A stretch of DNA of 64,000 bases, from assembly GCF_004745945.1 (NCBI RefSeq), contig NZ_SRLE01000009.1:1-64000 (forward strand), given 5' to 3'. Source of the stretch: Mangrovimicrobium sediminis. GTDB lineage: Bacteria > Pseudomonadota > Gammaproteobacteria > Pseudomonadales > Halieaceae. Below, one piece after another: positions 30,392 to 39,841 of this stretch (the stretch's first letter is position 1; each line of letters starts with the position of its first letter). Under the pieces are notes generated by a model that saw only the letters and a list, made by a program, of their open reading frames with translations, had not been told where the DNA came from and ran no database searches. Both the position numbers and the translations under genes were made by a program.

Positions 30392-31960
30392 ATGACGGAT
30401 AGCGTCAAGGTCCGCCGCGCCCTGGTCAGCGTGTCGGACAAATCGGGCATCGTCGAATTCGCTCGCGAACTGTGCGCGATGGGCGTAGAACTGCTGTCCA
30501 CTGGCGGCACCTACCGCCTGCTCAAGGACAACGACCTCGCGGTTACCGAGGTCTCCGAGTACACCGGTTTCCCGGAGATGATGGACGGCCGCGTGAAGAC
30601 CCTGCACCCGAAAGTGCACGGCGGCATCCTCGGCCGCCGCGGCCAGGACGATGCCATCGCCGGTGAACACGGCATCGACTATATCGACATGGTGGTGGTC
30701 AACCTCTACCCCTTCGAGGCGACTGTCGCGAAACCCGACTGCACGCTGGAAGACGCCATCGAGAACATCGACATCGGCGGCCCGACCATGGTGCGCGCCG
30801 CGGCCAAGAACCACCGCTTCGTCAACATCGTGGTCAACGCGTCGGACTACCCGGCCATCCTGGAAGAGATGCGCGCTAACGATGGCGCGACCTCGCTGGA
30901 GACCCGCTTCGACCTCGCGATCAAGGCCTACGAGCACACCGCCGCCTACGACGGCGCCATCGCCAACTACTTCGGCCGCCAGGTACCCGGCGGCAGTGAC
31001 GACTTCCCGCGCACCTTCAACGCCCAGTTCCACAAGGTGCAGGAGATGCGCTACGGCGAGAACCCGCACCAGAAGGCGGCGTTCTACGTGGAGGCCGCGC
31101 CCGCCGAGGCCGGCATCGCTACCGCGCGCCAGTTGCAGGGCAAGGAGCTTTCCTACAACAACGTGGCCGACACCGACGCCGCGCTGGAGTGCGTGAAGAA
31201 CTTCGACGCGCCGGCCTGCGTGATCGTCAAGCACGCCAACCCCTGCGGCGTGGCGGTTGCCGCGAGCATCGGCGAAGCCTACGACCTGGCCTTTGCCACC
31301 GACCCGGAATCCGCCTTCGGCGGCATCATCGCCTTCAACCGCGAACTGGACGGCGCCACCGCGGCGGCCATCTGCGAGCGGCAGTTCGTCGAGGTGATCA
31401 TCGCCCCGAAAGTCACCGCCGAGGCCGTCGCGGCCGTGGCGGCGAAGAAAAACGTGCGCCTGCTGGAGTGCGGTGAGTGGGGCGCCCCGCTGCCCGCGCT
31501 GGACTACAAGCGCGTCAACGGCGGCCTGCTGGTGCAGGATCGCGACCTGGGCATGGTCGGCACGGACGACCTCAAGGTGGTCTCGAAAATACAGCCCAGC
31601 GACCAGCAGATGCAGGACCTGCTGTTCGCCTGGAAGGTGGCCAAGTTCGTCAAGTCCAACGCCATCGTCTACGCCCACAACGGCCAGACCGTCGGCGTCG
31701 GCGCCGGCCAGATGAGCCGGGTAAACTCGGCGCGCATCGCCGCTATCAAGGCGGAACACGCGGGCCTGGAAGTGCGCGGCTCGGTGATGGCGTCAGACGC
31801 CTTCTTCCCCTTCCGCGACGGCATCGACAGCGCCGGCGAGCGCGGCATCGCGGCGGTTATCCAGCCCGGCGGCTCGATCCGCGACGAAGAGGTGATCGCC
31901 GCCGCCGACGAACACGGCATGGCCATGGTGTTCACCGGCATGCGCCACTTCCGCCACTGA
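30392..31960 (+). CDS. purH: Bifunctional AICAR transformylase/IMP cyclohydrolase
   Basis: Last two steps of IMP synthesis. 522 aa. N-terminal IMP cyclohydrolase (MGS-like) domain with [20 protein letters not shown] and [17 protein letters not shown]-terminal transformylase domain with [13 protein letters not shown], the catalytic KHANPCGVA segment and [14 protein letters not shown]. It lies 3 bp downstream of fis and 32 bp upstream of purD. Confidence 0.98.
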   Translation: MTDSVKVRRALVSVSDKSGIVEFARELCAMGVELLSTGGTYRLLKDNDLAVTEVSEYTGFPEMMDGRVKTLHPKVHGGILGRRGQDDAIAGEHGIDYIDMVVVNLYPFEATVAKPDCTLEDAIENIDIGGPTMVRAAAKNHRFVNIVVNASDYPAILEEMRANDGATSLETRFDLAIKAYEHTAAYDGAIANYFGRQVPGGSDDFPRTFNAQFHKVQEMRYGENPHQKAAFYVEAAPAEAGIATARQLQGKELSYNNVADTDAALECVKNFDAPACVIVKHANPCGVAVAASIGEAYDLAFATDPESAFGGIIAFNRELDGATAAAICERQFVEVIIAPKVTAEAVAAVAAKKNVRLLECGEWGAPLPALDYKRVNGGLLVQDRDLGMVGTDDLKVVSKIQPSDQQMQDLLFAWKVAKFVKSNAIVYAHNGQTVGVGAGQMSRVNSARIAAIKAEHAGLEVRGSVMASDAFFPFRDGIDSAGERGIAAVIQPGGSIRDEEVIAAADEHGMAMVFTGMRHFRH

Positions 31961-31992
31961 TAGCAACTCACACACAGGCATAACTTACTGGC

Positions 31993-33282
31993 ATGAATGT
32001 ACTGGTCATCGGCAGCGGCGGGCGCGAACACGCACTGGCCTGGAAGGCTGCCCAGTCGGGTCGGGTCGACACCGTTTTCGTCGCGCCCGGCAACGCCGGT
32101 ACGGCGCGCGAAGCCGGCGTACAGAACGTCGCCATCGACGTGATGGACTTTGCCGCGCTGGCGGACTTCGCCGAGGCCAACGGCGTGGGCCTGACCATCG
32201 TCGGCCCCGAGGCGCCGCTGGTCGAGGGCGTGGTGGACTACTTCGAAGGGCGCGGCCTGCGCTGCTTCGGCCCGGGCAAGGGCGCTGCGCAACTGGAGGG
32301 CTCCAAGGCCTTCACCAAGGACTTCCTCGCACGCCACAACATTCCCACTGCCGACTACGCCAACTTCACCGAGCTGGAACCGGCGCTGGCCTACCTGCGC
32401 GAGCGCGGTGCGCCCATCGTGGTCAAGGCCGATGGCCTGGCCGCGGGCAAGGGCGTAATCGTCGCCGAGACCCTGGCCCAGGCTGAAGAGGCGGTCACCG
32501 ACATGCTCTCCGGCAACGCCTTCGGCGACGCCGGCTGCCGCGTGGTGATCGAGGAGTTCCTGGCAGGCGAGGAAGCCAGCTTCATCGTCATGGTCGACGG
32601 CGAGAACGTGCTGCCCATGGCCACCAGCCAGGACCACAAGCGCATCGGCGAGGGCGACACCGGCCCCAACACCGGCGGCATGGGCGCCTACTCGCCGGCG
32701 CCTGTCGTCGACGACGCCGTGTACCAGCGCATCATGCAGCAGGTCATCATGCCCACCGTGCGCGGTATGGCCGAAGAGGGCAACCCCTACACCGGCTTCC
32801 TCTACGCCGGCCTGATGATCTCCCCCGCCGGTGAACCGAAGGTCATCGAGTACAACTGCCGCTTCGGCGACCCGGAAACCCAGCCGATCATGCTGCGCCT
32901 GGAATCCGACCTGGTCAGCCTGTGCGAGACCGCCCTCAACAAGCGCCTCGACACCGCGGTCGCCCTGTGGGATGAGCGCTGCGCCATCGGTGTGGTGCTG
33001 GCCGCCGGCGGCTACCCCGGCAGCTATGCGAAGGGCACCGAGATCAGCGGCCTGGACAGCGCCGACACTGCAGACGTAAAGGTATTTCACGCCGGCACCG
33101 CCGAGTCCGATGGCAAGGTCGTCACCAGCGGCGGCCGCGTACTGTGCGTTACCGCACTCGGTGCGGACATCGCCGCCGCCCGCGAGGCCTGCTACGCCGC
33201 CGTCGATGGCATCTGCTGGGAGGGTGTCACCCTGCGCCGCGACATTGGCTGGCGCGCCATGGCGCGCTATAGTCGCGACTGA
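31993..33282 (+). CDS. purD: Phosphoribosylamine-glycine ligase
   Basis: Second step of purine synthesis (GAR synthetase). 429 aa, family length. ATP-grasp fold with N-terminal [34 protein letters not shown], the [20 protein letters not shown] loop, and [12 protein letters not shown]. purH-purD is a common pairing in gammaproteobacteria. Confidence 0.98.
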   Translation: MNVLVIGSGGREHALAWKAAQSGRVDTVFVAPGNAGTAREAGVQNVAIDVMDFAALADFAEANGVGLTIVGPEAPLVEGVVDYFEGRGLRCFGPGKGAAQLEGSKAFTKDFLARHNIPTADYANFTELEPALAYLRERGAPIVVKADGLAAGKGVIVAETLAQAEEAVTDMLSGNAFGDAGCRVVIEEFLAGEEASFIVMVDGENVLPMATSQDHKRIGEGDTGPNTGGMGAYSPAPVVDDAVYQRIMQQVIMPTVRGMAEEGNPYTGFLYAGLMISPAGEPKVIEYNCRFGDPETQPIMLRLESDLVSLCETALNKRLDTAVALWDERCAIGVVLAAGGYPGSYAKGTEISGLDSADTADVKVFHAGTAESDGKVVTSGGRVLCVTALGADIAAAREACYAAVDGICWEGVTLRRDIGWRAMARYSRD

Positions 33283-33302
33283 ACCCCAACCCACGATTGC
33301 TT

Positions 33303-33947
33303 ATGCGCCAGCGCAGGCTCTCCCTGGTCGACCGCCTCATCTGCGAGGCCGACACCCTGATGCGCACCGTCACCAGCCGCGGCCACAGCGCTGCGCGGCC
33401 CTCGCCCGCGACCGGTCACACGGAGGCGGAACTGTCCGACGCCGAACGCCGCCACGCCGCCGGCCTGATGCGCGTCAACCATACCGGTGAAGTCTGCGCC
33501 CAGGCCCTGTACCAGGGGCAGGCGCTCACCGCGCGCATGCCCACCGTGCGCGATGACATGAGAAAAGCCGCGGAAGAGGAAGTCGATCACCTGGTCTGGT
33601 GCGAGGAACGGCTGCGCGAACTGGACAGCCACACCAGCGTGCTCAACCCGGCCTGGTACGGCCTGTCATTCGCGCTCGGTGCGGTGGCCGGCGCCATCGG
33701 CGACGACGTCAGCCTCGGGTTTGTCGCTGCCACCGAGGAGCGCGTGTGTGATCACCTGCGCGACCACCTGGAAAGACTGCCGGACGAGGACCGCAAGTCG
33801 CGCCTCATCGTGCAACAGATGCTGGAAGACGAACAGCGCCACGGCGACCAGGCCATGCAGGCCGGCGGTCGCGAGTTCCCGCGCCGGGTCAAGGATGCGA
33901 TGACCACGGTCTCCGCGCTGATGACCGGCAGCAGCTACCGCGTCTAA
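33303..33947 (+). CDS. coq7: 3-demethoxyubiquinol 3-hydroxylase
   Basis: Di-iron hydroxylase of ubiquinone biosynthesis (Coq7/CLK-1 family). 214 aa from ATG 33303 (MRQRRLSLVDRLI); a TTG two codons earlier is possible. Di-iron ligands are visible in MRVNHTGEVCAQALYQGQ, EEEVDHLVWCEERL, TEERVCDHLRDHL and EDEQRHGDQA. Convergent with the YhfA-type gene. Confidence 0.96.
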   Translation: MRQRRLSLVDRLICEADTLMRTVTSRGHSAARPSPATGHTEAELSDAERRHAAGLMRVNHTGEVCAQALYQGQALTARMPTVRDDMRKAAEEEVDHLVWCEERLRELDSHTSVLNPAWYGLSFALGAVAGAIGDDVSLGFVAATEERVCDHLRDHLERLPDEDRKSRLIVQQMLEDEQRHGDQAMQAGGREFPRRVKDAMTTVSALMTGSSYRV

Positions 33948-33969
33948 CCGGACGCCGCGCTACACCGCC

Positions 33970-34401
33970 TCAGCTCTCGCCGCCGAATTCCTCCAGGGCG
34001 TAGCTGTGGGACATCTCGACGCCGGCGGCGCCGAGCATGATCGAGGCGCTGCAGTATTTCTCGGCGGAAAGCTCCACCGCGCGCTTCACGTGATTTTCTT
34101 TCAGGCCGACGCCGCTAACAACGAAGTGCAGGTGGATTTTGGTGAACACCGCGGGTACCGCATCGGCGCGTTCCGCCTCGATTTCAACGCGGCAGTCCAC
34201 CACCTTCTGGCGGGACTTCTTGAGCATGGCGATGACGTCGTAGCTGGAGCAGCCGCCGGTACCGATGAGCAGCATTTCCATGGGACGCGGACCGAGATTG
34301 CGGCCGCCCAGTTCCAGCGCGCCATCCATGATAACGGCGTGACCGCTACCGGACTCGCCCACAAACATGGCGCCATCGGTCCACTTGACTGTCGCTTTCA
34401 T
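33970..34401 (-). CDS. yhfA: OsmC-family protein, YhfA type
   Basis: 143 residues with the OsmC/Ohr fold. It aligns closely with E. coli YhfA: VKWTDGAMFVGESGSGH, RPMEMLLIGTGGCSSYDV (first cysteine), and VELSAEKYCSASIMLG (second cysteine). The cysteine pair is present, but the YhfA group is not shown to be an organic-hydroperoxide reductase. The start is ATG 34401; a GTG one codon upstream is also open. Divergent from crp, as in E. coli and Pseudomonas. Confidence 0.94.
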   Translation of the reverse strand: MKATVKWTDGAMFVGESGSGHAVIMDGALELGGRNLGPRPMEMLLIGTGGCSSYDVIAMLKKSRQKVVDCRVEIEAERADAVPAVFTKIHLHFVVSGVGLKENHVKRAVELSAEKYCSASIMLGAAGVEMSHSYALEEFGGES

Positions 34402-34456
34402 CACCCTCGCGCTCCGCTGCCGAATCGGCCGCGCAGCTTAGCATAACAAGTACCGT

Positions 34457-34484
34457 TTTACTTGCCCGTAGAGTGGGCTAGAAT
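34457..34484 (+). promoter_or_regulatory. Candidate crp promoter
   Basis: -35-like TTTACT (34457-34462), 16-nt spacer, -10 TAGAAT (34479-34484), 36 bp before the crp GTG. A direct spacing match, but the -35 is only moderate; no clear TGTGA-N6-TCACA CRP site is seen beside it. Confidence 0.45.
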
Positions 34485-34520
34485 TGTCGCCAAATTATTA
34501 CTTAACGTAGGGGAATACGT

Positions 34521-35165
34521 GTGCTGAAACCTCAGATCGTCAAGGCCATACCTACGATTGACAGTTTCCTGCAGCACTGCCAGCGCAAGCAGTACAAAGC
34601 GAAGGCAACAGTGATGAAGCAGGGTGAAGCCGGGGACACGCTGTACCTGATCCTCGACGGTTCCGTTTCGGTGATGGTCGAAGACCCCGACGATCCCGGA
34701 CACATGATGGTGGTGAGCTACCTCAACCCCGGCGATTTCGTCGGTGAAATGGGGCTGTTCGAGGACGAAGTGCAACCGCGCAGCGCACTGGTGGTGGCCA
34801 AGACCGCCTGCGACGTCGCCGAGATTCCCTACGAGAAATTCCACGCGGTGCGTTCGCAGTACCCCGAAGTGCTGTACGCGGTGTCGCGCCAACTGTGCAA
34901 ACGCCTGCGCCTGACCACGCGCAAGCTCTCCGACCTCGCCTTCGTCGATGTCACCGGGCGCATTGCACACACCCTGCTCGACCTGTGCCGCGAACCGGAC
35001 GCGATGACCCACCCTGACGGCATGCAGATCAAGGTCACGCGCCAGGAACTGGGCAAGATCGTCGGCTGCTCGCGCGAAATGGCCGGCCGCGTGCTCAAGA
35101 ACCTGGAAGAGGACGGCCTGGTGTCGGTCTCGGGCAAGACCATGGTGGTTTACGGCACGCGCTGA
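34521..35165 (+). CDS. crp: cAMP-activated global regulator CRP/Vfr
   Basis: 214-residue CRP-family activator with a GTG start preceded by TAGGGGA. N-terminal cyclic-nucleotide domain (about 20-120) with the phosphate-binding cassette GDFVGEMGLFEDEVQPRSA, very close to that of CRP/Vfr. C-terminal winged helix with recognition helix GCSREMAGRVLKNLEEDG, nearly identical to E. coli CRP (GCSRETVGR), so a TGTGA-N6-TCACA target is expected. Position (facing trpC, divergent from yhfA) matches Pseudomonas vfr. Confidence 0.97.
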   Translation: MLKPQIVKAIPTIDSFLQHCQRKQYKAKATVMKQGEAGDTLYLILDGSVSVMVEDPDDPGHMMVVSYLNPGDFVGEMGLFEDEVQPRSALVVAKTACDVAEIPYEKFHAVRSQYPEVLYAVSRQLCKRLRLTTRKLSDLAFVDVTGRIAHTLLDLCREPDAMTHPDGMQIKVTRQELGKIVGCSREMAGRVLKNLEEDGLVSVSGKTMVVYGTR

Positions 35166-35174
35166 ATCCGCTTC

Positions 35175-35209
35175 GGGCGCTATCCGGTGCGTTGGTCCGG
35201 GTAGCGCCC
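35175..35209. terminator. Bidirectional hairpin between crp and trpC
   Basis: Inverted repeat GGGCGCTATCC (35175-35185) with GGGTAGCGCCC (35199-35209): an 8-bp perfect outer stem plus two inner pairs. It lies between two convergent genes, 10 bp past the crp stop. There is no T tract on either side. Confidence 0.5.
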
Positions 35210-35234
35210 GCCTCACTCCCGTCTCACACGAACT

Positions 35235-36035
35235 TCAATAAAACAGCTGTTGCAGCCGCTCGCCCGGCTCCGGGGCGCGCATGAACGCCTCTCCGACAAG
35301 AAACGCATAAACCCCGTTATCGCGCATCAGCGCGACATCCGCGGGGGTGTGAATACCGCTTTCGGTCACCACCACGCGATCCGCCGGAATATCGGCAAGC
35401 AGGTCGATGGTGGTCTGCAGGCTGGTATCGAAGCTGTGTAGGTCGCGGTTGTTGATGCCCAGCAGGGGCGTGGGCAGGGCCAGCGCGCGCTGCAGTTCCT
35501 GCGCGTCGTGCACTTCCACCAGCACATCCAGGCCGGCTGAGGCGGCGGCGTCCGACAGCTCGAGCATCTGCGCGTCGGACAGGGCGGCGACGATCAGCAG
35601 GATCGCGTCCGCGCCGATCGCCCGCGCCTCGAACACCTGGTACGGGTCGACGGTGAAATCCTTGCGCAACACGGGCAATGTGCAGGCCGCACGGGCCTGG
35701 CGCAGGTAGTCGTCTGCACCCTGGAAGAAGTCCACGTCGGTGAGCACGGACAGGCAGGTGGCACCGCCGCGCTCGTAACTGACGGCAATCTCCGCCGGGT
35801 GAAAATCCGCGCGAATCACGCCCTTGCTCGGCGACGCCTTCTTTACTTCCGCGATCACCGCCGGCTGTGCCTGGGCCACCCGCGCCTGTATCGCCGCCGC
35901 AAAGCCGCGCGGCGCCGACTGCTCGCTGGCCAGCTCGCGCAGCTGCGCTTCGGAACAACGGGCGCGGCGCTCGGCAACCTCTTCGGCCTTGCGCTCGAGG
36001 ATGCGGCGCAAAATTGTCGGGGGGTTCGCCGCCAT
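35235..36035 (-). CDS. trpC: Indole-3-glycerol-phosphate synthase
   Basis: Tryptophan pathway step from CdRP to indole-3-glycerol phosphate. 266 aa, monofunctional (no fused TrpF). TIM-barrel motifs: [16 protein letters not shown] (catalytic lysine), [34 protein letters not shown] and [13 protein letters not shown]. It is the last gene of trpEGDC, 3 bp after trpD. Confidence 0.98.
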   Translation of the reverse strand: MAANPPTILRRILERKAEEVAERRARCSEAQLRELASEQSAPRGFAAAIQARVAQAQPAVIAEVKKASPSKGVIRADFHPAEIAVSYERGGATCLSVLTDVDFFQGADDYLRQARAACTLPVLRKDFTVDPYQVFEARAIGADAILLIVAALSDAQMLELSDAAASAGLDVLVEVHDAQELQRALALPTPLLGINNRDLHSFDTSLQTTIDLLADIPADRVVVTESGIHTPADVALMRDNGVYAFLVGEAFMRAPEPGERLQQLFY

Positions 36036-36038
36036 GGC

Positions 36039-37082
36039 TCAGCCGTCCTCGCCGCGCATGGCGCGGGTGAAATCGATGAACTGGCTGAGCTTTTCGCCGG
36101 CCTGGCCGGTGGCCAGCAGGTCCTCGGCCATGGCTACGCCCTGGGCGATATCGCCGGTGATACCCGCGACATAAATGGTGGCGCCGGCGTTGAGGGCGAT
36201 GATCGCCGCCGCCTTGCGTGCTGCGTCGCTGTCCTCGCCGGACAGCGCGGCGCGAATCAGGGCCGCCGAGGCGCGCGAATCCGCCACGCTGAGGCCGGAA
36301 AGGTCCTGGCGCGGCATGCCAAAATCCTCCGGGGATATCTGGTAAGTGCGCACGGCGCCATCGCGCCATTCCGCCACGCTGGTGGGCGCGGCGATGGAGA
36401 TCTCATCCAGCCCGTCCTGGGCGTGCACGACCAGGGCGTGCTCCGCGCCGAGCATGCCCAGCACCTGCGCCAGCGGCTCGCACAGGGATTCGGCGAACAC
36501 GCCCACCACCTGCCGGCGCACGCCCGCCGGGTTGGTCAGCGGACCGAGAATATTGAAGATGGTGCGCAGGCCGAGCTCGCGGCGCGGGCCCACCGCGTAG
36601 CGCATCGCGCTGTGGTGCATCGGCGCGAACATGAAGCCGACACCGACCTGCTCGATCGCGCGGGCGACCTGGCCCGCGTCGAGGTCCAGCGGCATACCCA
36701 GGGTTTCCAGCACGTCCGAACTGCCGCTGGAACTGGAGACGCCGCGGTTGCCGTGCTTGGCAACATGCGCGCCGGCGGCGGCCACCACGAACGACGAGGC
36801 GGTAGATACATTGAACAGGTTGGCGCCGTCGCCGCCGGTGCCCACCAGGTCGACCAGGTGCGGGCAGTCGACCACCACCGGCGTCGCCAGTTCGCGCATG
36901 ACCTGCGCCGCCCCGGCGATCTCGTCGGTAGTCTCGCCCTTGATGCGCAGCGCCACCAGCAGCGCGCCGATCTGTGCGTCGGTGGCGTCGCCGGACATGA
37001 CCTGGCGTATCACCGCCGCCATCTCCTCGCGCGTGACGTCGCGCCCCTCCACAAATGCCGCAATGGCCCGTTGGATATCCAT
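36039..37082 (-). CDS. trpD: Anthranilate phosphoribosyltransferase
   Basis: Joins anthranilate to PRPP. 347 aa from ATG 37082 ([15 protein letters not shown]); the open frame extends to 37334 but overlaps trpG. Motifs: PRPP site [16 protein letters not shown] and [18 protein letters not shown]. trpG ends 1 bp upstream, so translation is likely coupled. Confidence 0.98.
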   Translation of the reverse strand: MDIQRAIAAFVEGRDVTREEMAAVIRQVMSGDATDAQIGALLVALRIKGETTDEIAGAAQVMRELATPVVVDCPHLVDLVGTGGDGANLFNVSTASSFVVAAAGAHVAKHGNRGVSSSSGSSDVLETLGMPLDLDAGQVARAIEQVGVGFMFAPMHHSAMRYAVGPRRELGLRTIFNILGPLTNPAGVRRQVVGVFAESLCEPLAQVLGMLGAEHALVVHAQDGLDEISIAAPTSVAEWRDGAVRTYQISPEDFGMPRQDLSGLSVADSRASAALIRAALSGEDSDAARKAAAIIALNAGATIYVAGITGDIAQGVAMAEDLLATGQAGEKLSQFIDFTRAMRGEDG

Positions 37083-37083
37083 G

Positions 37084-37662
37084 CTATTGCTCCAGGAAGT
37101 TGCGCAGCAGGTCGTGCCCGTGGGCGGTGAGGATCGACTCGGGATGGAACTGCACGCCCTCGATGGCCAGCTCGCGATGGCGCAGGCCCATGATTTCATC
37201 GACGCTGCCATCGGCGAGCTGCGTCCAGGCGGTGATCTCCAGGCAGTCCGGCAGGCTTTCGCGCTCCACCACCAGGCTGTGGTAGCGGGTGGCCTCGAAG
37301 GGCTCGGACAGCCCGGCGAACACGCCCTGGCCACGGTGGTGCACCGGCGAGGTCTTGCCGTGCATCACCTGCCGCGCACGCACGACCTTGCCGCCGAACA
37401 CCTGGCCGATGCTCTGGTGGCCGAGGCAGATGCCGAGGATGGGCAGCTTCCCCGCATACTCGCGGATCACCGCCATGGAGATGCCCGCCTCGTTCGGCGT
37501 ACAGGGCCCCGGGGACACCACGATTTTTTCCGGCGCCAGCCTGGCGATATCGGCCACGCCGATCTCGTCGTTGCGCACCACGTGCACGTCCGCGCCCAGT
37601 TCGCCCAGGTACTGCACCACGTTGTAGGTGAAGGAGTCGTAGTTGTCGATCATCAGCAACAT
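37084..37662 (-). CDS. trpG: Anthranilate synthase component II (glutaminase)
   Basis: Glutamine amidotransferase subunit that supplies ammonia to TrpE. 192 aa: [20 protein letters not shown], oxyanion and nucleophile segment [11 protein letters not shown] with C79, and the C-terminal EGVQFHPES catalytic histidine-glutamate pair. It starts 3 bp after trpE. It could also serve folate synthesis (PabA role), as such subunits often do. Confidence 0.97.
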   Translation of the reverse strand: MLLMIDNYDSFTYNVVQYLGELGADVHVVRNDEIGVADIARLAPEKIVVSPGPCTPNEAGISMAVIREYAGKLPILGICLGHQSIGQVFGGKVVRARQVMHGKTSPVHHRGQGVFAGLSEPFEATRYHSLVVERESLPDCLEITAWTQLADGSVDEIMGLRHRELAIEGVQFHPESILTAHGHDLLRNFLEQ

Positions 37663-37665
37663 GGT

Positions 37666-39162
37666 TCAACCCTCCTGCCGGGCAGCGCCCGCCACGGCCA
37701 TGGAGGCCGCGCGGAACATCGCGCGGGCCTTGTTGTGGGTCTCCTTCCACTCCAGCCGCGGCACCGAGTCCGCGACCACGCCGCCGCCCGCCTGCACGTG
37801 CAGCTTGCCGCCCTTGATCACTGCGGTGCGAATGGCGATCGCCGTGTCCATATCGCCCGCCCAGGAGATGTAACCCACCGCGCCGCCGTACACGCCGCGC
37901 TTCACCGGCTCCAGTTCGTCGATGATTTCCATGGCGCGAATCTTCGGTGCACCGCTCAGGGTGCCCGCCGGCAACGTGGCGCGCAGCACATCGATCGCCG
38001 TCTTGTCGTCCTGCAGGTCGCCGCACACGTTGGAGACGATGTGCATCACGTGGGAGTAGCGCTCCACCACCATCTTGTCGGTCAGCTTCACCGAACCGGT
38101 GCGGGCAATACGGCCGACGTCGTTGCGGCCGAGGTCGATAAGCATCAGGTGCTCGGCGATCTCCTTCGGGTCCGCCAGCAGTTCGGTTTCCAGCGCGAGG
38201 TCTTCCTCCTCGCTGTAACCGCGGCGCCGCGTGCCGGCAATCGGACGCACCGTGACCACGCCTTTCTCCAGCCGCGCGAGGATCTCCGGCGAGGAACCGA
38301 CGATGTGAAAATCCTCGAGATCCAGGAAGTACATGTACGGCGAGGGATTGAGGTTGCGCAGGGCGCGGTACAGGTTCAGGGGAGGGGCGGCAAACGGCAC
38401 GCTCATACGCTGGGAGGGCACCACCTGCATGACATCGCCGGCCAGCACATACTCTTTCACCGTGTCGACCGCAGCGTAGTAGGCCTCCTCGGTGAAATGC
38501 GAACTCGCCTGCTGCTCCAGCTCCGCGCTGCCCGCAGCATCCAGCGCCACGTCGGGCAGCGGCGGCATCGGCTCGCGCAGCTGGTCCGCCAGCTCACGCA
38601 ATCGCCGCTGCGCCAGGCCCAGCGCGTCGTTCTGCGCGGGATCGGCATTCACCACCAGGCGGATGGTGCCGGCCAGGTTGTCGAATACGAGAACCTCTTC
38701 CGAGACCATCAACAGGATGTCCGGGTTGCCCAGCTCATCCGGGGGCACACCCGGCGCCAGGCGCGGCTCCACGTAGCGCACGGTGTCGTAGCCGAAGTAG
38801 CCGACCAGGCCGCCGTGGAACACCGGCAGGTCATCGCGCGGGGCGGTGCGATAGCGGCCCTGGAATGCCTCGACAAACTCGAGCGGGTCGGCCACCTCTT
38901 CGCTCTGCGCCAGCTCGCCATCGACCCAGGTCTCGACGCGCTTGTCGAACACCTTGATCACGGTGCGGCTGGGCAGGCCGATGATGGAATACCGCCCCCA
39001 CTTCTCGCCGCCCTGCACGGACTCGAACAGGTAGGAATAGGGGCCTTCGGCGAGCTTACGGTAGGCGCTGATGGGGGTTTCGAGATCGGCCAGCACTTCC
39101 AGGCTGACCGGTATACGGTTGTACTCTCGTGCCGCCAGGGCGGCAAAGTCCTGCGGATTCAT
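37666..39162 (-). CDS. trpE: Anthranilate synthase component I
   Basis: Chorismate to anthranilate. 498 aa. The N-terminal regulatory region holds the tryptophan-site type segment [17 protein letters not shown]; the catalytic chorismate-binding domain has [39 protein letters not shown] and the C-terminal [14 protein letters not shown]. Ribosome-binding site GAGGA 6 nt before the ATG. It is first in trpEGDC; a promoter at 39311-39338 and a possible Trp-rich leader peptide at 39215-39244 lie upstream. trpF, trpA and trpB are not in the window. Confidence 0.98.
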   Translation of the reverse strand: MNPQDFAALAAREYNRIPVSLEVLADLETPISAYRKLAEGPYSYLFESVQGGEKWGRYSIIGLPSRTVIKVFDKRVETWVDGELAQSEEVADPLEFVEAFQGRYRTAPRDDLPVFHGGLVGYFGYDTVRYVEPRLAPGVPPDELGNPDILLMVSEEVLVFDNLAGTIRLVVNADPAQNDALGLAQRRLRELADQLREPMPPLPDVALDAAGSAELEQQASSHFTEEAYYAAVDTVKEYVLAGDVMQVVPSQRMSVPFAAPPLNLYRALRNLNPSPYMYFLDLEDFHIVGSSPEILARLEKGVVTVRPIAGTRRRGYSEEEDLALETELLADPKEIAEHLMLIDLGRNDVGRIARTGSVKLTDKMVVERYSHVMHIVSNVCGDLQDDKTAIDVLRATLPAGTLSGAPKIRAMEIIDELEPVKRGVYGGAVGYISWAGDMDTAIAIRTAVIKGGKLHVQAGGGVVADSVPRLEWKETHNKARAMFRAASMAVAGAARQEG

Positions 39163-39214
39163 GGAATGTCCTCGGAGATTGAATGTGCGTAATCAGGTCG
39201 TGACGGTGCCCTGG

Positions 39215-39244
39215 CTACCATCGCCAGCAGGTCACTTCGCGCAT
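39215..39244 (-). CDS. trpL: Possible trp leader peptide (MREVTCWRW)
   Basis: A 9-codon frame, ATG to TAG, on the trpE sense strand, ending 52 nt before trpE and lying within the proposed trp transcript. Codons 7 and 9 are TGG (Trp), the last sense codon next to the stop. The Trp codons lie in a potential hairpin (CTGGC-GATGGTA-GCCAG) extended by GTGAC and GTCAC. This resembles a ribosome-mediated attenuation leader. Against it: the ribosome-binding site is weak, and no U-tract terminator follows. Confidence 0.42.
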   Translation of the reverse strand: MREVTCWRW

Positions 39245-39310
39245 CGACAACAGGTCGACGCTCTTACGCGGGGCTGTTTGCACAGCGGTCTCCGAATTCA
39301 AGGTCCGGGT

Positions 39311-39338
39311 ATTGTACATGCCGGTTTGCGGATGGCAA
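39311..39338 (-). promoter_or_regulatory. trpE operon promoter
   Basis: Minus strand: -35 TTGCCA (39338-39333), 16-nt spacer, -10 TACAAT (39316-39311), placing the transcript start near 39304 and leaving a leader of about 140 nt before trpE. The -35 and spacer equal those of the rrn promoter in this window. No TrpR-like operator was recognised. Confidence 0.65.
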
Positions 39339-39379
39339 ACGGGGGCCTCGTCGCGCACTCCCCGTGGCCTGGTTCACGG

Positions 39380-39493
39380 CTGCCCGCTGTTGGGGTCGGT
39401 TCATGCTGCCCGTTTTTTGGAGCCGGCTCATGCTGCCCGTTGTTTGGGGTCGGCTCTTGCTGCCCGATTTTTGGGGCCGGCGCTTGCTGCCCG
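39380..39493 (+). repeat. 27-bp tandem repeats, about four copies
   Basis: Units start with CTGCCCG at 39380, 39406, 39433, 39460 and 39487 (spacing 26, 27, 27, 27). The unit is CTGCCCG, a T-rich stretch of five or six bases, then GG(G/A)G(T/C)CGG and (C/T)(T/G)C(A/T)TG. The last CTGCCCG abuts the left arm of the element at 39493-39613. No spacers of unique sequence separate units, so it is not CRISPR. Confidence 0.88.
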
Positions 39494-39613
39494 GCCCGGA
39501 ACCGGTGTACCCCCGCCCGGGAAGCGCCAAAAAGCGTACGTCCATGTACAGGCTCGGCGGCGGCCATCCATGGCCGCCGACGTTCCCGGACGGGGCTACA
39601 CCGGCTCCGGGCC
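39493..39613 (+). repeat. Conserved-core/variable-arm element, copy 3
   Basis: Arms 39493-39524 and 39582-39613 are complementary over about 32 nt with a few mismatches (GGCCCGGAACCGGTGTA against its near complement). The core is 57 nt: GCCAAAAAGC, hairpin GTACGTCCATGTAC, AGGCTCGGCGG, hairpin CGGCCATCCATGGCCG, CCGACG. The core is identical, base for base, to that of copy 4 and differs by a few bases from copy 1, while the arms are unrelated to those of all other copies. Confidence 0.92.
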
Positions 39614-39841
39614 TCGTTCTGAATGCCGAGACTACTTCGGACCGATTCCCACGCCGAACGGCAATGTTGGTTCCGGAGAGAGGGCAGAGGAACGGCCATC
39701 CGGCAGCCATCCGCGAACCCCGATGGTACCGGACGGGTGCACCAGTTCCGGGCCCGTTCCGATTGCTGAGACTACTTCGGGCCGATCCCCAGGCCAGACG
39801 GCAATGCTGGTTCCGGAGAGAGGGTAGAGGAACGGCCATCC
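39600..39841 (+). repeat. Direct repeat of about 100 bp, period 141
   Basis: Two copies, 39600-39701 and 39741-39841, roughly 85% alike, sharing GAGACTACTTCGG, ACGGCAATG, GGTTCCGGAGAGAGGG and AGAGGAACGGCCATCC. They fill the space between repeat copies 3 and 4. The start of the first overlaps the right arm of copy 3, and the end of the second overlaps the left arm of copy 4. No coding potential is recognised. Confidence 0.85.

Noticed and set aside
36631-39192. 853-codon open frame antisense to trpDGE
   Set aside because: Shadow of the trp genes; His/Gln/Arg-rich translation without motifs.
39380-39493. CRISPR array
   Set aside because: The 27-bp units are directly adjacent with no unique spacers, and no cas genes are nearby.
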